The notes: generated by a model not told the origin, from the sequence alone. A DNA stretch of 63,365 nt from Chloroflexota bacterium (GCA_029262735.1 JAJCYY010000064.1:1-63365); one strand, 5' to 3'; shown: positions 46,962 to 54,922, counted from the stretch's first letter. Numbers and translations are program-made.

Positions 46962-47687
46962 ATGCGTTCGAATGGCCCGGAACGCCCGGGGGCGGAAACA
47001 GGAATCACAGGTCTTGAGACCGCAATCATCCTTATCGCCTTTGTGGTGGTCGCCACTGTTTTCGCCTTCACCGTTCTCTCCACAGGAGTGTTCTCTGCGG
47101 AAAGGTCCAAGGAGACCATTTACGCCGGACTGCAAGAGGCGCGCTCTTCTATCGAGCCACGCGGATCCGTCATCGCGTATAGCGGTGGTAACGGTTCGCC
47201 AACTCCGGTCTCCACCATCTACAAGGTCACATTCGTCGTGGGTAACTCCGCATCCGGGGCCGAGGTCGACCTGACGCCTCCATATACGGCGGATGAGTCC
47301 AGCATCGACCCGGACTTCGACGTAGGTGCTGAGTACCGAACGATCATCTCGTTCACGGACCGCAACCAGCACCTGCCCGATGTACCGTGGTCGATCAAAT
47401 TTCTTGGCAGCGCTTCAAATGACACCCTGTTGGAGGTCGGAGAAAAGGCCGAAATCACGGTCTGGTTCCTGGCCCGGAACTATGCGGTTGCCGACGTAAC
47501 CGCAGCCAATGCCACGGCCACCTGGGTCGCAGACCCAAGAGGTTCGCACGGAATACTCTCCACCGGCGGGACGCTGCTCAATGCGAACGACATCTTCACC
47601 ATGGAGATCAAGCCTGCACTGGGCTCGATTATGACACTCGAGCGAACGGTACCGGTCAGGATAGACGCCATCATGGACCTCAAATAG
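46962..47687 (+). CDS. arlB: Archaellin-like filament protein 1
   Basis: Archaeal-type flagellin, 241 residues. A short positively charged leader is followed by GITGLETAIILIAFVVVA and FAFTVLSTGVFSAERSK, aligned with the hydrophobic core of archaellins (G-I/V-G-T-L-I pattern), where a class III signal peptidase cuts after the Gly. The rest is a beta-rich outer domain, as expected for the filament surface. Here the residue before the cleavage Gly is Thr (AETG), not Lys/Arg as in copies 2-4. The ATG at 46962 with AGGAG is preferred to 46938. Ends with its own terminator. Most divergent of the copies together with copy 4. Confidence 0.92.
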   Translation: MRSNGPERPGAETGITGLETAIILIAFVVVATVFAFTVLSTGVFSAERSKETIYAGLQEARSSIEPRGSVIAYSGGNGSPTPVSTIYKVTFVVGNSASGAEVDLTPPYTADESSIDPDFDVGAEYRTIISFTDRNQHLPDVPWSIKFLGSASNDTLLEVGEKAEITVWFLARNYAVADVTAANATATWVADPRGSHGILSTGGTLLNANDIFTMEIKPALGSIMTLERTVPVRIDAIMDLK

Positions 47688-47716
47688 CACACCAGAAAAA
47701 CTGCTCGGCACCCAGA

Positions 47717-47747
47717 CAGTCACCAGGTCGTTACAGGTGGCTGTTTT
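47717..47747 (+). terminator. Terminator after archaellin 1
   Basis: Stem CAGTCACC/GGTGGCTG (one T-G pair) with an 11-base loop, then TTTTT. The GGTGGCTG half recurs in the terminators after archaellins 2 and 3, so the hairpins were duplicated with the genes. Confidence 0.88.
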
Positions 47748-47970
47748 TCGTTGGTGGGATTTCCTGATGTCACTTATGAGTAACTGCTAGCCGCCCGTGG
47801 TGCCGACCTTATTACCGGCTTTCGGTCTGCTGAATACCTTTGCAGTGATTGGTCTGCAGTCTGCTGGTGGGCGGCCCGGCCGGGTCCTCCCCCTGAACCG
47901 GTGGACTTGCCGAAATTGGCTGACCTGCCTGAGTGGGCAGGTGGCCAGAAGCGTTAGAGGAGACAATTTG

Positions 47971-48702
47971 ATGCATAAGCACAGCTACGGCCTTCTGCGT
48001 AGCGAAAAGGGGATCACCGGTCTTGAGACCGCAATCATCCTGATCGCCTTCGTGGTGGTAGCGTCTGTTTTTGCCTTCACAGTCCTGTCTACGGGTGTGT
48101 TCTCGGCTGAAAGGTCCAAAGAAACCATCTACGCAGGTCTGCAAGAGGCGCGGAGCTCACTGGAGCCCCGCGGAGCTATGATCGCCTACTCAGGCGGCCA
48201 CGGCGCTGGACCGACGGAAACGGTTTACAAGGTGAGCTTCATCGTCGCCCCTGCGGTCGCTGGTGAGTCGCTCGACCTGACACCTCCAGCAGTTGCTGAC
48301 GACACGCTCATAGACCCGATAGTCAACACCGCTGCCGAGTACCGGACCATCGTCTCGTACACGGACCAGAATCAGTTCCTGCCGGACGTCCCCTGGACGG
48401 TTGACTTCATAGGTGAATCATCCAGCGACAACCTGCTGGAAGCGGGTGAGAAGGCCGAGATTACCGTCTGGCTGCTCCAACGGGACAACGATGTGGCGTC
48501 CGTTGCCGCCGCTAACGCCGTAACAGGGTGGGTTCCGGACCCGACGACGGGCGCCCACGGCATCCTCACCCTGGCGACTGGCGGCACTCTGCTGACGCCG
48601 AACGACAAGTTCACACTCGAGGTGAAGCCTGACTCGGGATCGGTTATGACCCTCCAGCGGACACTGCCGCCGAGGCTTGACACGATCATGGACCTTCGCT
48701 GA
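47971..48702 (+). CDS. arlB: Archaellin-like filament protein 2
   Basis: 243 residues, leader MHKHSYGLLRSEKG then ITGLETAIILIAFVVVASVF. The Lys-Gly before the cleavage point matches archaellin peptidase preference. An AGAGGAGA ribosome site precedes the ATG at 47971; an upstream open frame back to 47797 has no such site. About 94% identical in protein to copy 3, with near-identical DNA over the last 170 bases, suggesting recent duplication or gene conversion. Its 283-base upstream gap and downstream hairpin make it a separate transcription unit. Confidence 0.92.
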   Translation: MHKHSYGLLRSEKGITGLETAIILIAFVVVASVFAFTVLSTGVFSAERSKETIYAGLQEARSSLEPRGAMIAYSGGHGAGPTETVYKVSFIVAPAVAGESLDLTPPAVADDTLIDPIVNTAAEYRTIVSYTDQNQFLPDVPWTVDFIGESSSDNLLEAGEKAEITVWLLQRDNDVASVAAANAVTGWVPDPTTGAHGILTLATGGTLLTPNDKFTLEVKPDSGSVMTLQRTLPPRLDTIMDLR

Positions 48703-48768
48703 TCGCCCTCGTTTTCCAAACTGCCACGTGCAGCGCTGGGCAACGACGTGCAAAGACAGCTTGAACAA

Positions 48769-48800
48769 CAGCCACCGGCTTAACAACCGGTGGCTGTTTT
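48769..48800 (+). terminator. Terminator after archaellin 2
   Basis: Perfect 10-base stem CAGCCACCGG/CCGGTGGCTG with an 8-base loop, followed by TTTT. Confidence 0.93.
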
Positions 48801-48845
48801 CATTCGCGGAAAAGACCAATTGTCGCGTAGTGGTAACCGGTTCAC

Positions 48846-48861
48846 GACCATAGTGGTCACC
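48846..48861. promoter_or_regulatory. GACCA-TAG-TGGTC inverted repeat upstream of archaellin 3
   Basis: Inverted repeat GACCATAGTGGTC continuing into ACC. Its complement GGTGACCACT is also found, in the other direction, in the palindrome upstream of archaellin 4. A shared operator is possible but was not found upstream of archaellins 1 and 2. Confidence 0.3.
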
Positions 48862-48991
48862 TGCGTACTTGCTCCGGGCACGGAGACTAGCTTTGAACCT
48901 ATCAGAACTCAGTCTGCAGATGGACTGTGTCGTGCGACCTGAAGCATTTGTAATGGCCGAAGGTCGAAGTGAACTATAGGAGACAAATTTG

Positions 48992-49723
48992 ATGCATAAG
49001 CACAGCTATGGCTTCATGCGAAACGAGAAGGGGATTACCGGTCTTGAGACCGCAATCATCCTGATCGCCTTCGTAGTGGTGGCTTCTGTTTTTGCCTTCA
49101 CAGTCCTGTCTACAGGTGTGTTCTCGGCCGAAAGGTCGAAAGAAACCATCTACGCAGGTCTGCAAGAGGCGCGGAGCTCACTGGAGCCCCGAGGTGCGAT
49201 GATTGCTTACTCAGGTGGTCATGGCGCAGGACCTACGGAAACGGTGTACAAGGTGAGCTTCATCGTCGCCCCAGCGGTCGCTGGTGAGGCGATCGATCTG
49301 ACGCCTCCCTCTGTCGCCGACGACACGCTCGTAGACCCGATAGTCGACACAACTGCCGAGTACCGGACCATCATCTCGTACACGGACCAGAACCAGTTTC
49401 TGCCGGACGTCCCGTGGACGGTTGACTTCGTGGGTGAAGCATCCAGCGACAACCTGTTGGAGGCCGGTGAAAAGGCCGAGGTTACTGTCTGGCTGCTCCA
49501 GCGAGACTTTGCGGTAGCGTCCGTAGCCGCCGCTAACGCCGTCACAGGGTGGGTTCCGGACCCGACGACGGGCGCCCACGGCATCCTCACCCTGGCGACT
49601 GGCGGCACGCTGCTGACGCCGAACGACAAGTTCACACTCGAGGTGAAGCCTGACTCGGGATCGGTCATGACCCTCCAGCGGACACTGCCGCCGAGGCTTG
49701 ACACGATCATGGACCTCCGCTAA
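48992..49723 (+). CDS. arlB: Archaellin-like filament protein 3
   Basis: 243 residues, leader MHKHSYGFMRNEKG then the same hydrophobic core as copy 2. I count about 15 amino acid differences between copies 2 and 3, most conservative and lying in the outer domain. Ribosome site ATAGGAGA before the ATG at 48992; a TTG one codon earlier is possible. Own terminator. Multiple archaellins in archaea often make up the main filament and the hook-like basal part; which copy plays which role here is unknown. Confidence 0.92.
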   Translation: MHKHSYGFMRNEKGITGLETAIILIAFVVVASVFAFTVLSTGVFSAERSKETIYAGLQEARSSLEPRGAMIAYSGGHGAGPTETVYKVSFIVAPAVAGEAIDLTPPSVADDTLVDPIVDTTAEYRTIISYTDQNQFLPDVPWTVDFVGEASSDNLLEAGEKAEVTVWLLQRDFAVASVAAANAVTGWVPDPTTGAHGILTLATGGTLLTPNDKFTLEVKPDSGSVMTLQRTLPPRLDTIMDLR

Positions 49724-49763
49724 CCAAATCCAGTCAACAACAGACTGCTAAAACGGTTACACA

Positions 49764-49798
49764 GCAGCCATCGGCTTCCACGCCGGTGGCTGCTTTTT
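49764..49798 (+). terminator. Terminator after archaellin 3
   Basis: Stem GCAGCCATCGG/CCGGTGGCTGC with one or two mismatches and an 8-base loop, followed by TTTTT. Related in sequence to the terminators after copies 1 and 2. Confidence 0.9.
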
Positions 49799-49823
49799 AT
49801 GTGAAATGTGTGCGAAAGGTGGG

Positions 49824-49848
49824 GGTGACCACTGCACGTGCAGGTGGT
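49824..49848. promoter_or_regulatory. Palindrome upstream of archaellin 4
   Basis: The 10-base palindrome TGCACGTGCA lies inside a longer inverted repeat ACCAC...GTGGT (49828-49848), preceded by GGTG. About 160 bases before the archaellin 4 start. The GGTGACCACT part matches the complement of the repeat before archaellin 3. Confidence 0.35.
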
Positions 49849-50006
49849 GTGCCCACAATCGCACTGATCCGTACCCACCCGTACGGTTGAGTCACTCGCA
49901 CCCACGTGCGGCATGCAAGTTGCTTGAAAAGAGGCCTCCCCGCGGCAAGTAGTGCGAAATGCAAAGCACCACGCTAGCCGTCGAGTCTGAGTTGGAGACA
50001 GTCAGA

Positions 50007-50732
50007 ATGCCGTCCAGGTTCAATGACACAGCATTAGCCAGTAAAGGAATCACCGGTCTGGAGACCGCAATCATCCTGATCGCCTTCGTAGTCGTGGCAT
50101 CGGTATTTGCATTTACTGTGCTATCGACCGGAGTCTTTTCGGCGGAACGGTCGAAAGAGACCATTTACGCCGGCCTGCAGGAGGCGCGTAGCTCGATAGA
50201 ACCACGCGGTTCGTTCATCGCCTTCCGCGGTGCAAACGGCTCCAGCACGCCGGTGGACACCATCTACAAAGTTTCATTCATCGTTGCTCCGTCCATCTCC
50301 GGTGAGTCGATTGATTTGACGCCTCCCTACACAAAAAACGACTCCGCCGTCGATCCCGATTTCTCAACCGGCGCAGAGTACCGCACGGTAATTTCGTATC
50401 TCGATCAGAATCAACAGCTGCCTGATGTGCCGTGGACAGTCGAATTCCTGGGCAACAACAACAGCGACAACTTGCTGGAGACCGGGGAGAAGGCGGAGAT
50501 CACGGTGTGGCTGCTGGCTCGGAACTTCGCCCAATCCGACATCGACGCGGTCAATGCAACTGCAACCTGGGTCGCTGACACCAGGGGCGCACACGGCATC
50601 CTCACCACAGGCGGCACCCTGTTGACGCCAAATGACCAGTTCACATTGGAGATCAAGCCAGATAAAGGCTCAGTCGTAACCATCCAGCGAGACGTACCGG
50701 TAAAGCTAGATCCGGTAATGGATCTCAGGTGA
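50007..50732 (+). CDS. arlB: Archaellin-like filament protein 4
   Basis: 241 residues, leader MPSRFNDTALASKG then ITGLETAIILIAFVVVASVF. The core is identical to copies 2-3 while the outer domain is closer to copy 1 (LTPPYT, NATATWVAD, GSV..T). GGAGA lies 9 bases before the ATG at 50007. No terminator follows, so this copy is likely read through into the scaffold and motor genes, joining filament and machine expression. Confidence 0.92.
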   Translation: MPSRFNDTALASKGITGLETAIILIAFVVVASVFAFTVLSTGVFSAERSKETIYAGLQEARSSIEPRGSFIAFRGANGSSTPVDTIYKVSFIVAPSISGESIDLTPPYTKNDSAVDPDFSTGAEYRTVISYLDQNQQLPDVPWTVEFLGNNNSDNLLETGEKAEITVWLLARNFAQSDIDAVNATATWVADTRGAHGILTTGGTLLTPNDQFTLEIKPDKGSVVTIQRDVPVKLDPVMDLR

Positions 50733-50843
50733 GTCACATAAACAAAGACGCACACAACCTTGCCCTGACACGGCTCTCACAGGCACATGGCACGCTACAA
50801 GCAGTGGACCCTGTGCTGTTGGTTATGCCGCATGGAGGCAGAA

Positions 50844-50978
50844 GTGGCCGATGAGCAGAGCCTGGAAGAGAGGCTCCAGGCCATACAGGATGAGCTGAAA
50901 GCGCTTCGGGACAACGTATTCCCGATGCTGGCCGACATTCGCTCAAGGCTGTTCATGCAACAGCAAAACAACCAGTGA
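50844..50978 (+). CDS. Small coiled-coil protein
   Basis: 44 residues from GTG at 50844, which has GGAGG 5 bases before it. The sequence (EERLQAIQDELKALRDNVFP) is a short heptad-like helix ending in a Gln/Asn tail. Not recognised by family. Its place between archaellins and the ArlD/E-like gene, and a similar helix at the start of that gene, suggest a part of an ArlC-like scaffold. An ATG at 50832 is an alternative start. Confidence 0.55.
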   Translation: MADEQSLEERLQAIQDELKALRDNVFPMLADIRSRLFMQQQNNQ

Positions 50979-50991
50979 GGTCCACTGAACT

Positions 50992-51969
50992 TTGGCTGGC
51001 GAAGACGCTCGTCTGAAGGCCGGACTTAAGTCCGCAGAAGACGAGCTTAACCTCATCAAAAACCAGATCCAACAGACACTGTTGGATATACGGGAACACA
51101 TCCTTGATGTGACCAACCCGTTCAATAGCGTCGCGGCGGAAAATCTCGATGATGACGAAGAGGTGAGCATCGAGGAGTCCGGTGGCGGCGGAGACGGTGG
51201 TGGCGATGTGGTCGACAGCGACGGTGCAGGAGACGAGATAATTGAAGAAGGTGATGGATCTGACGTCGCCGAAGACCTCGAAGCGCTCGACGACGGCGCA
51301 GGCGATGAGGAGGCCGTACTGGATGGCGGAGAGTCATTCAGCGACGGCGGCGATGGCTACGACGGCTACGAAGAGGTTCCAGAGGACGAGATGTACGGCG
51401 ACGGCGGTGGTGGCAGCGGTGCCGGAGGCATGGCAGAAATGTTCCAGGCCGAGCCAGAGCTAGAGCTGGAGGAAGAGCCCGAAGCATTCGAGCTGGACGA
51501 GGAAGACACGCCCGGTCTCGAAGCAGATATCGATAAAGAGGAACTGATGGAGCCCAAGCTCCCAGAAAATGAGCTGCCAGAAGAGGCGATTGAAGGCGCA
51601 GCCGGCTCCGGCGACGGCGTTGCAGACGCTGTCGCGGCCGCGCTCGCAGCCGACGTCGACCTGCTGACTATGGCAAGCCTGGTGCGCTGGACCGCTGTCA
51701 CGAGAGAGCGCATAGGGGCAAACAGGCTCGACATCCTTCTCGACGCATATGAACTGGCGGGCAGGATTTCGCCCCAGATGAAGAACGTGGTCCGAACACT
51801 GAGCACGCTCGGCGACGAGGATGCGGACGGAATCCCGGTTCGAGACGTCGTTACTGCGATGGTCCGGATGGAGGGTGTGCTGCACACGGACGAGAACAGG
51901 GAGAGTAACCGTCTCCTTGGCCTCCTACTTGAGATGGACGATGACCCGCTGGATCGTCTCGCTGCCTGA
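50992..51969 (+). CDS. ArlD/E-like cytoplasmic scaffold protein, acidic
   Basis: 325 residues. The N-terminal coiled coil (SAEDELNLIKNQIQQTLLDI) resembles ArlC-like starts. A long acidic, Gly/Asp/Glu-rich disordered middle follows (about 50-215). The C-terminal part ASLVRWTAVTRERIGANRLD and LLDAYELAGRISPQMKNVV matches the family pattern of archaellar D/E domains (Leu-x-Trp-x-x-x-x, Ile-Gly, Leu-Asp-x-Tyr, Gly-x-Ile-Ser). In archaea ArlC/D/E form the cytoplasmic ring that links chemotaxis proteins to the motor. Start is TTG at 50992. The assignment rests on pattern, not on database comparison. Confidence 0.72.
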   Translation: MAGEDARLKAGLKSAEDELNLIKNQIQQTLLDIREHILDVTNPFNSVAAENLDDDEEVSIEESGGGGDGGGDVVDSDGAGDEIIEEGDGSDVAEDLEALDDGAGDEEAVLDGGESFSDGGDGYDGYEEVPEDEMYGDGGGGSGAGGMAEMFQAEPELELEEEPEAFELDEEDTPGLEADIDKEELMEPKLPENELPEEAIEGAAGSGDGVADAVAAALAADVDLLTMASLVRWTAVTRERIGANRLDILLDAYELAGRISPQMKNVVRTLSTLGDEDADGIPVRDVVTAMVRMEGVLHTDENRESNRLLGLLLEMDDDPLDRLAA

Positions 51970-52063
51970 AAAGGCCCTTCGAGCGGATCACAGAGCAATT
52001 ATCCCGGCAGACCGTAGTAGCCCGCAGCAATAGATCTGCGACCGCAGACACTGGAGTTCTGTC

Positions 52064-52594
52064 ATAGATAAAGCCATCACAACCATGCTGCTCACGATCG
52101 CCGGCGTGATAGCCGCGATTGCAGTCATGAACGCCGTCTTTCCTGCTGTAACACGCAGTTCCAGCGCCCTGACCACCGCAAGCTCAACCGTTGACGAGCG
52201 TATTCGCACAAATGTCAGCGTCGTCCAATCGGTCGGCGAGCTGGACTCCGGTGGCTCGTTCGTCGACAGCAACTCCAATTCGCTCTTCGACTTCTTCGTC
52301 TGGGTCAAGAACGTTGGCGACGTCACCGTGCCTTCTGTGGCAGATATAGATGTGTTCTTCGGCGAGCCCGGCAGCGTGACACGAATCCCACACACCGACG
52401 ACTCACCGAGCACATACCCCAACTGGACGTTTGCCGTTGAGGGCGGAGGTGACTGGGAGGTGGCGGAGACCGTCAGATTCGAGGTCAGGTTTGATGATGG
52501 CTGCCCCGGCGCCTGTCTGAAGTCAGCGGGGACCTATTTCGTGCGAGTGGTCACACCGAACGGGGTCGCCACGGAGTCGTTCTTCTCCATGTAA
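52064..52594 (+). CDS. ArlF/ArlG-like anchor protein (a); possible ATA start
   Basis: Short N-anchored protein with an outer beta domain. The helix MLLTIAGVIAAIAVMNAVFP is followed by a region ending in FVRVVTPNGVA. The only ordinary start is ATG 52085, but it lies within the hydrophobic core with no ribosome site. GGAG at 52053-52056 is spaced 7 bases from an in-frame ATA at 52064, giving the leader MDKAITTM before the helix. 176 residues with ATA, 169 with ATG. ArlF and ArlG in archaea form the stator/anchor contact with the envelope. A tag stop at 52031 blocks a longer frame. Confidence 0.72.
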   Translation: MDKAITTMLLTIAGVIAAIAVMNAVFPAVTRSSSALTTASSTVDERIRTNVSVVQSVGELDSGGSFVDSNSNSLFDFFVWVKNVGDVTVPSVADIDVFFGEPGSVTRIPHTDDSPSTYPNWTFAVEGGGDWEVAETVRFEVRFDDGCPGACLKSAGTYFVRVVTPNGVATESFFSM

Positions 52595-52696
52595 ACGGCG
52601 CTGTCCCCGCGACAGGTCCAATCCTGGCCCAGCCCAATCCAGGAGATCGGCGACACGGAGGCTGCGCAGCCTGAGCTCTGACAGGAGTGATCTCAA

Positions 52697-53221
52697 ATGG
52701 GAACAGCCGTCATAGCAGTCATGGCATTCGCAATTGTGCTCGCAGCATCGTTTACCGCACTTGGCGACGTCGTTGGCATTACCGTCACAAGCGCTTCATC
52801 CCTCCGCTCCTCATGGCGGGAGGCCGAACGAGTTGTGGACAGCAATGTCGTTCCGATCTCCGCAAGCAATAGCGGGACCGACGTCGACATTGTTATCGCC
52901 AACCGTGGTCGTCTCAAGTACGCAGAGCCGGACCTCGAAAACTGGGAAGTGGTGATCCGGTACGACGACACCGTCGGAACCTCGCATGTTGAGTACCTGA
53001 GCTACGCGGCCGTGCTTACAGCGGGCAGTTGGACGGTCCAGCAGATCTATCTCGAGCAGTCCACATCGACCGTCGAGATCTACGAACTGGACATCCTGAA
53101 CCAGGAAGAGGAGATGGTGATCCGGGCAAGACTTGCTAACACCCCTGGCACACCGACTCTGAACCAGGTGACCGTCTCGCCGCCTGAGGGCGGAGCCGGA
53201 ACGGTGCATTTCCATGGGTAA
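52697..53221 (+). CDS. ArlF/ArlG-like anchor protein (b)
   Basis: 174 residues, ATG with AGGAG. N-terminal helix MGTAVIAVMAFAIVLAASFT, then a region of beta strands (DIVIANRGRLKY, WEVVIRYDD, EEEMVIRARLANTPG). Domain pattern shared with the next gene: Asn-rich 'N-x-G-x' strand, WDVVI/WEVVI, then EE(F/M)xIRAxL. Same gene order and size as archaeal arlF/arlG. Individual assignment as F or G is not possible by eye. Confidence 0.74.
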   Translation: MGTAVIAVMAFAIVLAASFTALGDVVGITVTSASSLRSSWREAERVVDSNVVPISASNSGTDVDIVIANRGRLKYAEPDLENWEVVIRYDDTVGTSHVEYLSYAAVLTAGSWTVQQIYLEQSTSTVEIYELDILNQEEEMVIRARLANTPGTPTLNQVTVSPPEGGAGTVHFHG

Positions 53222-53356
53222 TCTGCCGCCACAGTACGCCTGTTCCCGAGAGCGTCTCCGGCTCTGGCAGATGGTTCAGCCCTCACCAGGGCACGCGCTC
53301 ACACCAGTCAACCACACCCGAACCACACGGGCCGCGGCCAACGAAAAGGCAATCCA

Positions 53357-53890
53357 TTGTCCAGTCTAGTAATAGCACTGGTTTCGGTGATGGTGATCCT
53401 TGGCGCGATGGTCGGCCTCGTGAATGGTTTCACCGGACCCCAGGCCCAGATTGGCGAGACGGTGAAGAGGTCGAGTGGCCTCTATGGGGAGATAACCCGT
53501 ACAGAGCTTAGCTCTCTTACCGTCTCGGTCATATCTGCCGGTGCGACCGTCGATTGGTCAGTTGGCAACATCGGCCAGACGCAGCTTCGGGTGTTCACAG
53601 ACTGGGACGTGGTGATTGTCTACCAGGACTCAGCGGGGGCCGGACTTCAGGTCCAGTACCTCACGTACACAACGAACGCTTCGCCTTCCGCCGGTGAATG
53701 GACAGTAACCGGTGTCTACAGAGACGCCGGAACACTGACAGCGGAGGTGTTCAACCCCGGAATTGTGGACCCGGGCGAAGAGTTCATCATCAGGGCACAG
53801 CTGAGCCCGTCCATCGCCACGCCAACCACCAACTCGGTCACTCTGGCGGTCGAGAACGGGGTCACGGTGTCGGACCAGTTCGTCAACTAG
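53357..53890 (+). CDS. ArlF/ArlG-like anchor protein (c)
   Basis: 177 residues from TTG with AAGG before it. Helix LVIALVSVMVILGAMVGLVN, then a beta domain with WSVGNIGQTQLR, WDVVIVYQDSA and EEFIIRAQLSPS, parallel to the previous gene. Three such proteins in a row, where archaea generally have two, suggests duplication. A 306-base gap separates it from arlH. Confidence 0.74.
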   Translation: MSSLVIALVSVMVILGAMVGLVNGFTGPQAQIGETVKRSSGLYGEITRTELSSLTVSVISAGATVDWSVGNIGQTQLRVFTDWDVVIVYQDSAGAGLQVQYLTYTTNASPSAGEWTVTGVYRDAGTLTAEVFNPGIVDPGEEFIIRAQLSPSIATPTTNSVTLAVENGVTVSDQFVN

Positions 53891-54196
53891 GGATAGCCGA
53901 AAACTGCTCAATCCCCACCGTCTCAACCCGGTCTCCAACACCGTTCCAAGACCGTGCTGACTGGCGTGGAAAGACCCCTCTGGCGCACTGCTTCTACACC
54001 CTAATGGTGAACACTCAGGCCCAACTTGACATTTCTCCTTCGTGGGCCACTCGACCGCCAATCACAATTTGAACTAGCCCGTTTTGAGCCAGAGCAGGCC
54101 GTTCGTTGAGCAGGGTCGCAGGAAGCCCGCTTCTTCCGCCAAGGCCTGAAACAGATATGTCGACAAATTCCGCAACATGCGATTTCGGAGACTAAC
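53891..54196. other. Gap before arlH
   Basis: No gene is seen in these 306 bases. A TTGACA lies near 54027, without a convincing -10 box at 17 bases. A promoter for the arlH-I-J part would fit here but is not shown. CGGAG precedes the arlH GTG by 7 bases. Confidence 0.4.
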
Positions 54197-54904
54197 GTGG
54201 CAGAAGCCGGATCAATAGCGTCCGTTTCCACCGGTCAGCCAGACCTGGACAAGAAGCTTGGCGGAGGAATTCCGCTCGGCTCACTAACGCTGCTCGAAGG
54301 CCAATCGGACTCCGGGAAGTCCGTCGTCTGCCAGCAGCTCATCTGGGGCTCGCTCCAGGCCGGGCTGACAGCCGTGCTCTTCACCACAGAAAGCACCACC
54401 AAAAGCTTCCTGCGGCAGATGTCCAGTCTCAACCTGGAGATCATGGAGTTCCTGCTGCTCGGCAGGCTCCGCATCTACCCGATCGCATTTGGCCGCCGCA
54501 AGCTCAGCCCGCAACAGGTCTTCAACACCATCGTCAAGTCAACGCAAGACGGGCAGGGAGTAGACCTTGTCGTCGTTGACTCCCTGACCACATTCGTCAC
54601 ACGAGGCTCCTGGGAGGAGACGGCAACCTACTTCGAGCACTGCCAGGAACTGGTGTCTGAGAACCGGACCATCATCAACGTGGCGTCTTCATACGCCTTC
54701 GACGACACCACACTCGCAAGGCTCCGCTCCATGTGCGACGCCCACCTGACGCTCCGCACGGAAGAGGTTGGAGACCAGCTCGTAAAGATCCTCGAAGTAG
54801 CGAAGGTGCGCGGTGCCTCGAAGACCACAGGGAACATCATCACATTCGATATCGAACCCGACATCGGAATGAAGATCATTCCATTCTCCAGGACCTCCGC
54901 ATAG
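54197..54904 (+). CDS. arlH: ArlH, RecA-like ATPase of the archaellum motor
   Basis: KaiC/RecA-superfamily protein, 235 residues, GTG start. Walker A is GQSDSGKSVV (K41), Walker B is VDLVVVDSLT (D128). The start STGQPDLDKKLGGGIPLGS is typical of KaiC/ArlH proteins, and the C-terminus (DIEPDIGMKIIPFSRTSA) is a family ending. In archaea ArlH binds ArlI and forms the cytoplasmic motor with ArlJ. Directly followed by arlI (18 bases), the diagnostic arlH-I-J order. Confidence 0.92.
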   Translation: MAEAGSIASVSTGQPDLDKKLGGGIPLGSLTLLEGQSDSGKSVVCQQLIWGSLQAGLTAVLFTTESTTKSFLRQMSSLNLEIMEFLLLGRLRIYPIAFGRRKLSPQQVFNTIVKSTQDGQGVDLVVVDSLTTFVTRGSWEETATYFEHCQELVSENRTIINVASSYAFDDTTLARLRSMCDAHLTLRTEEVGDQLVKILEVAKVRGASKTTGNIITFDIEPDIGMKIIPFSRTSA

Positions 54905-54922
54905 GTTTCGGTACAGGAATAA

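Noticed and set aside
47717..49798. Repeated hairpins as a CRISPR array
   Set aside because: The repeats are single terminators about 1 kb apart, each after an archaellin gene; no short regular repeat-spacer pattern exists in the window.
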